Assembly: GCF_020164475.1 (NCBI RefSeq)
Contig: NZ_JAIQWX010000020.1
Span: 1 to 62,267 of the forward strand
Direction of reading: 5' to 3'
DNA length: 62,267 nt
Source: Pseudomonas sp. REP124
Lineage (GTDB): Bacteria; Pseudomonadota; Gammaproteobacteria; Pseudomonadales; Pseudomonadaceae
Shown here: positions 55,591 through 62,267 of the stretch, piece after piece
Layout: each line of letters opens with the position of its first letter
How positions within the stretch are numbered: position 1 is the stretch's first letter
Made by a program: the position numbers and the translations under genes
The notes under the pieces: model-generated
Seen by the model: the letters and a program-made list of their open reading frames with translations, nothing else
Database searches by the model: none
What the model was told of the DNA's origin: nothing

Positions 55591-56493
55591 CTACGTCGCC
55601 TGCTGACGAGCAGACCGGGCGAAATCTATGAAGGCTTTGAGCGGTGCAGGAACATGGCGGCGACTTGGGTAATAAAGGTGCAGGCCCGGGTAGTAGGGGC
55701 ACCAATCCGCCAGAACCTGGATCAAGCTACCGTCGGCCAGAGCGCCAGTGACCATGTTTTCGAAAACATACGCCAGGCCGAGGCCCTGCTGCGCGGGGCC
55801 GACCATCAGGCTCACATCGCCAAGGGTGAGCGGGCCGTTGATTTCGATCTCCTGGGCAATTCCACCTCTTTCAAATTCCCAGCGGTACATCGAGCCGCTG
55901 GGGAATCGATGGCGAATGCACGGGATACCATGAAGATCCTCTGGCTTTTGTGGTACGGCGTGCCGTTCGAAAAACGCCGGGGCTCCCACGACCACTGAGC
56001 GCATGTTTGGCCCTATGGGAAGCGACACCATATCTGCTTCCAGGCGATTACCGAATCTAACTCCAGCGTCAAATCCGCCCGCCACCACGTCCACCAGCGC
56101 ATCGCTATCTACGACTTCCAGCCGGATATCCGGATACATCTGGAGAAACTGGCTGACAATCGGCAGCAGCACCAGCTCGCACGCCTGACGGCCTGCCGTG
56201 AGGCGCAGATTGCCTGATGGCTTGTCGCGGAAGCTATTGAGATCTTCAAGCGCATCATCGATGTCTCGAAAAGCCGGTTTGAGCCGGGTGTAAAGACGCT
56301 CCCCGGCTTCTGTCATCGCAACACTACGTGTGGTGCGATTGAACAAACGCACGCCCAGTCGGTTTTCCAGAGCTCGCAAGGAGTGGCTCAGAGCTGAGGG
56401 AGTAAGGCCTAGCTCCACCGCCGCGCGGCTGAAATTCAGATGATGGGCTATGCAGAGAAAGATCGACAGGTCGGCGGTAGAGGGGGATTTCAT
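55591..56493 (-). CDS. LysR-family regulator
   Basis: 300 aa. Helix-turn-helix FSRAAVELGLTPSALSHSLR, effector domain with LRLTAGRQACELVLLPIV. Same subgroup as the preceding LysR (shared NRTTRSV.MTE and DIRLEVVD... patterns). Divergent from the SDR gene at 56624, its likely target. Confidence 0.85.
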   Translation of the reverse strand: MKSPSTADLSIFLCIAHHLNFSRAAVELGLTPSALSHSLRALENRLGVRLFNRTTRSVAMTEAGERLYTRLKPAFRDIDDALEDLNSFRDKPSGNLRLTAGRQACELVLLPIVSQFLQMYPDIRLEVVDSDALVDVVAGGFDAGVRFGNRLEADMVSLPIGPNMRSVVVGAPAFFERHAVPQKPEDLHGIPCIRHRFPSGSMYRWEFERGGIAQEIEINGPLTLGDVSLMVGPAQQGLGLAYVFENMVTGALADGSLIQVLADWCPYYPGLHLYYPSRRHVPAPLKAFIDFARSARQQAT

Positions 56494-56623
56494 TTGTGAG
56501 CACCTTTCACAAAGTCATGCAAAATACCTGGGATTATCACATCAGTAATGCAGATTTAAAGTAGCGTCAACTCATCGAGAAGGCCCGGCAATAACGCTCG
56601 GGTCGCTGACAGGAGGAGTTGAA

Positions 56624-57454
56624 ATGCGTACTTGGTTCATTACTGGAGCTTCCCGTGGTTTTGGTACCCTCATCGCAGAACACGCTCTGCGTGCCGGCGA
56701 CGCAGTGATTGCCACCGCTCGTAACCCACAAGACATCACGGATCGTTTGGGCAGCCACCCGAACCTTCTGGCAGTACGTCTGGATGTCACCAGCGAGACA
56801 GAATCGCAGCAGGCGGTAGCGGAAGGGATCAAGCGTTTCGGCCGCATCGATGTGGTGGTCAACAATGCCGGTTTCGGTGTGCTGGGTGCAGTAGAAGAAA
56901 CCAGTGCCAGCGAAACTGAACGTCTGTTCGCCACCAACGTTTTCGGTGTGCTGAATGTCACTCGCGCTGTACTGCCGCACATGCGTCGTGAGCGCAGTGG
57001 ACACATCATCAACATCTCTTCGATCGGCGGCTACCAGGCTTACATGGGCTGGGGTGTCTACGGTTCCACCAAGTTTGCGGTGGAAGGCATTACCGAAGCC
57101 ATGCACCAGGAACTGGCGCCGCTGGGTATTCACGCGACCGTTGTTGAACCAGGCTTTTTCCGCACCGATTTTCTCGATGAGCAGTCACTGATCAAGACTG
57201 CTCTGGAGTTGTCGGATTACGACGACACCGTAGGCGTGATGCGCAAGCACGCAGAAGCTGCGAACCATGCACAGCCTGGCGATCCGGTTAAGTTCGCGGA
57301 AGCGATTTTGGCCCTGGTAAACGCACCGAAGCCGCCACAGCGTCTGGCACTGGGCAGCGACACTGTAGCGCGCATCGGCGAGAAGAACCGCTTTGTGGAG
57401 GCCGAACTGGCTGAGTGGAAAGAGCTGGCTCTGTCCACGGACTTCCAAGCCTGA
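56624..57454 (+). CDS. Short-chain dehydrogenase/reductase
   Basis: 276 aa with AGGAGGAG upstream. NAD(P) motif GASRGFGTLIA, NNAGFGVLGAVEE, ISSIGG and YGSTKFAVEG with the catalytic Tyr and Lys; atypical-length SDR of the kind annotated simply as oxidoreductase. Controlled probably by the divergent LysR. Substrate unknown. Confidence 0.87.
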   Translation: MRTWFITGASRGFGTLIAEHALRAGDAVIATARNPQDITDRLGSHPNLLAVRLDVTSETESQQAVAEGIKRFGRIDVVVNNAGFGVLGAVEETSASETERLFATNVFGVLNVTRAVLPHMRRERSGHIINISSIGGYQAYMGWGVYGSTKFAVEGITEAMHQELAPLGIHATVVEPGFFRTDFLDEQSLIKTALELSDYDDTVGVMRKHAEAANHAQPGDPVKFAEAILALVNAPKPPQRLALGSDTVARIGEKNRFVEAELAEWKELALSTDFQA

Positions 57455-57477
57455 GGCGGTTGATTCACAAGCGTTTA

Positions 57478-57505
57478 GCAAAAACCGGGTCTGCCCGGTT
57501 TTTGC
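57478..57505 (+). terminator. Terminator after the SDR gene
   Basis: GCAAAAACCGGG-TCTG-CCCGGTTTTTGC, a perfect 12-bp stem with the 3' arm ending in T5. Confidence 0.85.
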
Positions 57506-57647
57506 GTTCTTCGGCCATGAACCGGGTGAAGTGATCAAACTGAAAACGGAGAAGGGGTCTGCACTACCTTCATCTCGGAAAGGGAGAGCCTGGTGACGTC
57601 TATAGTGAATGACTTCGACCCAATTTGACGAAACATCGGAGGCGTAT

Positions 57648-58682
57648 ATGGAATCGGCTATCCCTGCGCACCTGCGTGCAACACGTACCCAACCTGCGGC
57701 AATGTCGGAGGGCCATACACCTCCTTTTCCAGCGTGGGCCACACGGTTCGACCCTTTGATCGGTCAGGTGGTCATGGCCTATTTCGGGGTACAGTCAGCC
57801 GCTACTCCGGGGATCGAGGCGCTAGCGCCGATCACGAGCCTGTTCTCGTTGCCCGATGGCCCAGGCTATTGGGATCCTGCTCACTGTCAGGATGCTGCAG
57901 GTTTTCACAACCTCATCGCCATCGCTTATTGGTCGGATCCTGTGACCTTCGAGCGCTGGCGTCAGGAAAGCGGATTCGATGCATGGTGGAACGACCCGCA
58001 ACGGCTAACAGAGCAAGTGGGTTGGTTTATCGAGATCGTCAGCCCAACCACCGATCGTTTCGAAACGCTCCAGGCTTCTCTCGGGGCGCCTGAGGGGGTC
58101 AGCCACTTGGCCAAATCGTTGAGTGACAACCCTGTTCAGGAGCATGGCTACTGGGGCAGTGTGCGTGACCGATTTGCCATCGCTCAAACTGACCCACTGC
58201 AGGGTGAAAAGCCCAAGGCTTCGACATTCAGTGTTCAGTCTCGCGTTCGGCTTCCCGGCCGGCAGAATCTTTGCCTCATCCGTTCCGGTCAGGATTGGGC
58301 GGCCACTCGCGACAAAGAGCGCCACCTGTATCTTCAAGACATCCAGCCGGTGCTGGAGGAGGGTATGACGTATCTGCGAGATCAGGGCAGGGCATTGGGC
58401 TGCCTGTCCTGTCGCTTCATGAGAGTGCTGGACACCACTACCGGAGAGCCACTCGAAAAGAGTTTCGGCCTGGCACATTTCGACGATCTGGCTCACTTGG
58501 AAGAGTGGGCAAAAACTCACCCGACTCACCTGGCTATCTTCGGAGGATTCATGCGCTACGTGCGGGCCCTGGATTTCCAGGTTGCACTGCGTTTGTACCA
58601 TGAGGTGTCGGTGATTCCGGCTGATGCGCAGTGTTTTGAGTACATCAATTGCCATCCAGGGAGTGGTTTATTGAGGTCATGA
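57648..58682 (+). CDS. oxd: Aliphatic aldoxime dehydratase
   Basis: 344 aa from ATG 57648 (MESAIPAHL), with GGAGG 7 nt upstream. A heme enzyme that dehydrates aldoximes to nitriles in the cytosol (EC 4.99.1.5). It aligns well with OxdA of P. chlororaphis: PPFPAW, FSLPDGP, EHGYWGSVRDRF, CLIRSGQDW, HPTHLAIF, LYHEVSV and VFEYINCHP-like CFEYINCHPGSG. Key residues are kept: Arg173, Ser213, the proximal heme His in HPTH (291-294) and catalytic His318. In other Pseudomonas it sits beside nitrile hydratase; here the nearest nitrile genes are the Nit1C cluster 3 kb on. Confidence 0.9.
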   Translation: MESAIPAHLRATRTQPAAMSEGHTPPFPAWATRFDPLIGQVVMAYFGVQSAATPGIEALAPITSLFSLPDGPGYWDPAHCQDAAGFHNLIAIAYWSDPVTFERWRQESGFDAWWNDPQRLTEQVGWFIEIVSPTTDRFETLQASLGAPEGVSHLAKSLSDNPVQEHGYWGSVRDRFAIAQTDPLQGEKPKASTFSVQSRVRLPGRQNLCLIRSGQDWAATRDKERHLYLQDIQPVLEEGMTYLRDQGRALGCLSCRFMRVLDTTTGEPLEKSFGLAHFDDLAHLEEWAKTHPTHLAIFGGFMRYVRALDFQVALRLYHEVSVIPADAQCFEYINCHPGSGLLRS

Positions 58683-58870
58683 ACTCGTCCCGGCGCCATG
58701 CTCATTCCACGTTATGAGAATGAAACCTCGTGAGGTTCCAGTATGAATTTGACGCGGGTGAATGCCATAGGTGAGGCTCACATATCAAATTAATAGATCA
58801 ATTCAACTCAAAAAAAGTGATTTTTTTGATGGGCTGTGCTGACCATAATTGCCCGCAATGATCTGTTTGA

Positions 58871-59440
58871 ATGGGTACCGCGATGGCAAAGGTAGACAGC
58901 TATACCAGCACTGCAAAGTGGCTGCATTGGGGCATGGCGCTCCTGTGGTTGGGGGCTTGGTGTATTGGAATGCTGGCGACACATTGGCGCGAGGAACTGA
59001 ACGCTCAGCATGAGCTGACGTTTTTGCATAAAGCCATGGCCAGCACGCTTCTGTTTTTAGTTGTCGCTCGAATCGCCTGGCGCCTGACTCATCCTGCGCC
59101 GGCGCTTCCGAAGAAGATGAGTCTAACCATGAAACGGGGAGCACTGGTCGGGCATATTCTGCTGTATGTCGTTGCTCTGGTTGGCCTGCCTGTTTCCGGC
59201 TGGTACTGGAGTTCGGTAGCGGACAAACAGATCATGGTGGCAGGGCTATTCGTTTTGCCCCCATTGGTCGCACCCGACAAAGATCTGTATGACCTGGCCA
59301 AGTGGGTTCATACATACACAGCGTGGTTGTGTGGGGCGCTGGTGGGCGGTCATGTCCTGGTTGCACTGAAGCATCATTTCATTGATGGAGATGATGTGCT
59401 CACCGGCATGCTTCCGGGTAATGACGCTCGAAAAGCTTGA
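58871..59440 (+). CDS. Cytochrome b561
   Basis: About 189 aa, or 185 from the ATG at 58883; neither start has a clear ribosome site. Four membrane helices with the expected heme-ligand His residues (KWLHWGMA, LHKAMAS, VHTYTAW, VGGHVLVALKHH). Di-heme quinol-linked electron carrier of the CybB type. Its link to the flanking genes is unclear. Confidence 0.87.
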   Translation: MGTAMAKVDSYTSTAKWLHWGMALLWLGAWCIGMLATHWREELNAQHELTFLHKAMASTLLFLVVARIAWRLTHPAPALPKKMSLTMKRGALVGHILLYVVALVGLPVSGWYWSSVADKQIMVAGLFVLPPLVAPDKDLYDLAKWVHTYTAWLCGALVGGHVLVALKHHFIDGDDVLTGMLPGNDARKA

Positions 59441-59636
59441 ATCAATGGGGCTCGGGAGTCATGGTTGCCTTGAAAGATATGAGGGCATGATCGAGCAACC
59501 GTGTTGCCTGCCATCTGCGCTTCGCTATCGAGACGTTGCCGAGTAGCCTGTTTAAAGTAGCAACCGGACACCGAGATCGGATTGAACCGAGGTACGTGTT
59601 CACTCAAGAAGCTGTCGCATCCAGGCTGAACAGCCT

Positions 59637-61541
59637 CTATTCGAGCTTGATACCCAGGCGCTTGAACCGCGACGCCAATGTTGTCGGTTTCAGCCCCAGT
59701 ATCTGCGCCGCGCCACCTTTGCCGAACAACTTGCCTCCCGCCGCCTTCAATGCGGCCTGCATGTTGCTGCGTTCCAGTTCGCGAATCTGCGCGTCGGTCA
59801 TGATCGCAACGTCCGGAGAGGATTGCTGGGGTGCAGGCTCGCAGGTTTTGGGCTCGTCCGGCAGGTCCAGATTCAGGTCGGCCCCCGTCGAGGTGATCAA
59901 CGCGCGCTCGATCACGTTTTGCAGTTCGCGAATATTTCCCGGCCATGAGTAGCGTTGCAGGCGTTCGATATCGCTGTTGCGCAGACGTCGGCCAGGCATG
60001 TTCAGGCGTTTGCCGGTCTGTGTGAGGAAGTGCGCGGCCAACGCGCCGATATCCATCAGGCGATCGCGCAGCGCCGGGGACTGGATCGGGAACACGTTGA
60101 GGCGAAAATACAGGTCTTCACGAAAGTGCTTGGCGGCCACTTCCTGGCGCAGGTCGCGGTTGGTCGCGGCGACGATCCGCACATCAACCTTGCGCGTGCG
60201 CTCTTCGCCGACCCGCTCGAACTGACCCTCCTGCAACACGCGCAAAAGTTTGCTTTGCAGTTCCAGCGGGATTTCGCCGATTTCATCGAGAAACAGCGTA
60301 CCGCCGTCCGCCAGCTCGAAGCGGCCGACACGATCACGCACGGCACCGGTAAAGGCGCCGCGGATGTGGCCGAAAAATTCGCTCTCGAACAGTTCTGCGG
60401 GGATCGCCGCACAGTTGACCCGGATCAGCGGGTGGCCGTTACGGCGGCTGGCCTGGTGAATCGCGCGGGCGATCAGTTCCTTGCCCGTGCCCGATTCACC
60501 GTTGATCAACACGCTGGCGTCGGTAGGGGCGACGACGTCGATCTGCCGGATGATTTTCTTGATCGGCTCGCTCTGGCCGACGATCTCGCGATAGTTGTGT
60601 TCGATGTGAATCTCTTCCTGCAGATAGGCGTTCTGCTCTTGCAGCCGATCCTTGAGCACCTTGAGTTCTTCGAGGGCGCTCTGCAGTTGGTTTTCCGTGC
60701 TGCGCCGCTCCGTGATGTCGCGGAACACCACCACGGCGCCAACGATACGTCCATCGGAGATCACCGGGGTGCTGGTGAATTCCACCGGGAACGAACTGCC
60801 GTCGCGGCGCCAGAAAATCTCCTGACGCCCCTCATGGACCACTCCATCGTGCACTGCTTTGTAGATCGGGCACTGTTCCACCGGGTAATGGCTGCCGTCG
60901 GCATGGGTGTGGTGATGAATACGGTGGATGTTCTTGCCGATCATGTCCTGGGTTTCCCAGCCCAGCATGCGCGCGCAAGCCGGGTTGACAAAGGTGGCCA
61001 GGCCTTCGCTGTCGATGCTGTAGATGCCATCGCCCACTGAGCTGAGCAGCAACTGGTTGTCGCGTTCGTTTTCCTGGAACAGGTTGAGGATGTTGCGCCA
61101 CTCGATCAGCCCGCCGCGCATGGTGCGTTCAGTGTGAGCCTGGTCGCGCTGGTACTTCTGCTCGCTCAGTTCCCGCAGCACCAGAATCAGCTGCTGCTGG
61201 CCCTTGATCTGCAAAGTGGTGGCTGAGATTTCCAGCTCGATGCGTTCGCCGCTTTTGCAGTTGCAACTGAGCTCATCGGACCAGGCGCGGCCCTTATCCA
61301 TCACCGCCTGGGTAAACACGATCAGGTCGGCCAGTTGATGACCGAAAAGCTTGCTAACCGGTAGCTCCAACAACTCCTGGCGTGGGTACCCCAGCAGTTT
61401 GCAGGTGGCGATGTTGAGGTCCACCAGACGATCGGAGTAGGGATTGAGCAGGGCGATGGCTTCAGCGCAGTGTTCAAACACCATGTGCCGTGATGAATAC
61501 GCCAGGTCGGCCCAACCGTTGAGGGAGTCAGCTTCGTTCAT
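59637..61541 (-). CDS. nitR: PAS-domain sigma-54 activator NitR of the Nit1C cluster
   Basis: 634 aa. Two PAS domains (about residues 15-125 and 165-280), the AAA+ domain with Walker A GESGTGKE, the sigma-54 contact loop GAFTGA (in GHIRGAFTGAV), and a Fis-type C-terminal helix-turn-helix (AAQILGLKPTTLASRFKRLG). No response-regulator receiver, so it senses a signal through PAS. Divergent from nitB with 240 bp between, matching nitR of the nitRBCDEFGH cluster described for cyanide/nitrile use in P. pseudoalcaligenes. Confidence 0.85.
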   Translation of the reverse strand: MNEADSLNGWADLAYSSRHMVFEHCAEAIALLNPYSDRLVDLNIATCKLLGYPRQELLELPVSKLFGHQLADLIVFTQAVMDKGRAWSDELSCNCKSGERIELEISATTLQIKGQQQLILVLRELSEQKYQRDQAHTERTMRGGLIEWRNILNLFQENERDNQLLLSSVGDGIYSIDSEGLATFVNPACARMLGWETQDMIGKNIHRIHHHTHADGSHYPVEQCPIYKAVHDGVVHEGRQEIFWRRDGSSFPVEFTSTPVISDGRIVGAVVVFRDITERRSTENQLQSALEELKVLKDRLQEQNAYLQEEIHIEHNYREIVGQSEPIKKIIRQIDVVAPTDASVLINGESGTGKELIARAIHQASRRNGHPLIRVNCAAIPAELFESEFFGHIRGAFTGAVRDRVGRFELADGGTLFLDEIGEIPLELQSKLLRVLQEGQFERVGEERTRKVDVRIVAATNRDLRQEVAAKHFREDLYFRLNVFPIQSPALRDRLMDIGALAAHFLTQTGKRLNMPGRRLRNSDIERLQRYSWPGNIRELQNVIERALITSTGADLNLDLPDEPKTCEPAPQQSSPDVAIMTDAQIRELERSNMQAALKAAGGKLFGKGGAAQILGLKPTTLASRFKRLGIKLE

Positions 61542-61544
61542 GGC

Positions 61545-61581
61545 TACGAAATCTCGTGTTCAGTGACTACGAATATTCGTA
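61545..61581. promoter_or_regulatory. Two tandem palindromes, probable NitR enhancer sites
   Basis: TACGAATATTCGTA at 61568-61581 is a perfect palindrome; TACGAAATCTCGTG at 61545-61558 is an imperfect copy. They are 23 bp apart, about two helical turns, and about 120-155 bp upstream of the sigma-54 promoter, a normal enhancer position. The first lies against the nitR start, so autoregulation is possible. Confidence 0.6.
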
Positions 61582-61697
61582 TTTCTACGGGAATGCGTGG
61601 TTCAGCGATAGCTGCAGATAGGTTGTAAAAAACCAGATCAGATTGGGATGCTGAACAAAATCAGATAGTTAGCCGATCTCCAAAATCGTTTTATTTT

Positions 61698-61713
61698 TTG
61701 GCACGGCGTTCGC
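61698..61713 (+). promoter_or_regulatory. Sigma-54 promoter for nitB
   Basis: TTGGCACG-GCGT-TCGC has a perfect -24 element, correct spacing, and one mismatch in the -12 element. Start near 61725, leader about 57 nt. Confidence 0.82.
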
Positions 61714-61781
61714 TCTATCTCTTGCAACCGGCAGCCGACCCAGGCTGACGTTCAAGCACGAAGATACTGGAGAGCGACACT

Positions 61782-62264
61782 ATGCCAAGCGTGGACATCC
61801 CCCAATACAAAGACGGCGACTTCCTGGTCAATTACGAAGAGAAAGTCTTCGAGGACATCAAAGCCGAACCGGGCGAAAAAGTCCTGATCACCTTCCACAC
61901 CATCGCTTTCGAGGGCTCCATCGGCCTGGTCAACATGCTTCAGGCCAAGCGCCTGCTACGCAAAGGCTTCGAAACCAAAATCCTGCTGTATGGACCGGGC
62001 GTGCAGTTGGGCGTGCAACGTGGCTTCCCGACCCTGGGCGCCGAAGCGTTTCCCGGGCATTTGGCGGTGAACAAGCAATTGATGCAGTTCATGGAGGAGG
62101 GGGGTGAGGTATACGCCTGCCGCTTTGCCCTGCAAGCCCTGTACGGCCAGACCGAAAAGGCCCTGATCGAAGGCATCCGCCCGATCAACCCACTGGACGT
62201 GATGGACCTGCGTCTGCTGATGCGCCGTGAAGGCGCGATGATCATCGATACCTGGACAGCCTGA
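61782..62264 (+). CDS. nitB: MSMEG_0572/Sll0783 family protein NitB, first structural gene of Nit1C
   Basis: 160 aa with GGAGAG 8 nt upstream; complete, with the stop 3 nt before the window ends. DsrE-like fold; the sequence [20 protein letters not shown] and [20 protein letters not shown] is typical of the Sll0783/MSMEG_0572 family found first in Nit1C clusters. Exact function is unknown. The nitrilase and the remaining genes would lie just beyond the window. Confidence 0.87.
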   Translation: MPSVDIPQYKDGDFLVNYEEKVFEDIKAEPGEKVLITFHTIAFEGSIGLVNMLQAKRLLRKGFETKILLYGPGVQLGVQRGFPTLGAEAFPGHLAVNKQLMQFMEEGGEVYACRFALQALYGQTEKALIEGIRPINPLDVMDLRLLMRREGAMIIDTWTA

Positions 62265-62267
62265 CAG

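Noticed and set aside
59955..61040. 361-codon plus-strand frame opposite nitR
   Set aside because: Antisense shadow; nitR motifs are complete on the other strand.

Overview
This window looks like accessory chromosome of a Pseudomonas, most likely of the P. fluorescens species complex. The grounds are high GC with strong antisense shadow frames, REP elements of the GGAGCGAGC-TTGCTCGCG and GGGGGCAAGCCCCC types, a DUF3077 gene, an OprD-family porin, several LysR regulators, and gene sets typical of that group. I see no rRNA, tRNA, CRISPR array or intact insertion sequence.

Layout. 0.1-10.4 kb: two paralogous secreted proteins (one with cadherin-like repeats) run divergently from a giant multicopper oxidase (about 1944 aa) of the kind linked to Mn(II) oxidation. 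Both sides carry near-consensus sigma-54 promoters. 10.5-14.4 kb: small cupin, an AT-richer SIR2-TPR gene (candidate phage defence), a hypothetical and DUF3077. 14.9-15.9 kb: an enoyl-CoA hydratase-fold protein with a signal peptide, flanked by GGGGACAGAT palindromes. 16.5-20.3 kb: paoABC periplasmic molybdenum aldehyde oxidoreductase. 20.6-25.5 kb: galactarate/L-talarate catabolism (dehydratase, transporter, 2-hydroxyacid dehydrogenase, LacI regulator) with two identical operators. 25.6-29.1 kb: a scar region with an aldehyde dehydrogenase fragment, a transposase fragment, a MITE-like element, dispersed repeats and an N-terminally deleted umuC/rulB, plus an exported hypothetical and a GNAT acetyltransferase. 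29.1-35.8 kb: D-xylose isomerase and ABC transporter (xylA, xylF, xylG, xylH) divergent from xylR; xylB is not here. 36.1-39.4 kb: a 13-residue-repeat exported protein, an AraC regulator, a thioesterase remnant and an OprD porin.

39.6-43.8 kb: LysR, cytochrome c, and the 2Fe-2S and molybdopterin subunits of an IorAB-type dehydrogenase, a second and unrelated periplasmic Mo enzyme. 44.0-52.5 kb: an acyl-CoA module (DUF35 protein, thiolase, SDR, enoyl-CoA hydratase, class III CoA-transferase, LysR, aldehyde dehydrogenase, MHS transporter), probably for uptake, oxidation and CoA-dependent breakdown of an organic acid or aldehyde. 52.6-57.5 kb: an exporter-type ABC protein, two LysR regulators and an SDR.

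57.6-62.3 kb: aliphatic aldoxime dehydratase, cytochrome b561, and the start of a Nit1C nitrilase cluster: the sigma-54 activator NitR, divergent from nitB with a sigma-54 promoter and two upstream palindromes. The window ends just after nitB, so the nitrilase itself is not seen. An aldoxime-to-nitrile-to-acid route is a reasonable inference.

The strongest candidates for something little described are the sigma-54 divergent oxidase locus, the single-gene SIR2-TPR protein, and the pairing of aldoxime dehydratase with Nit1C.
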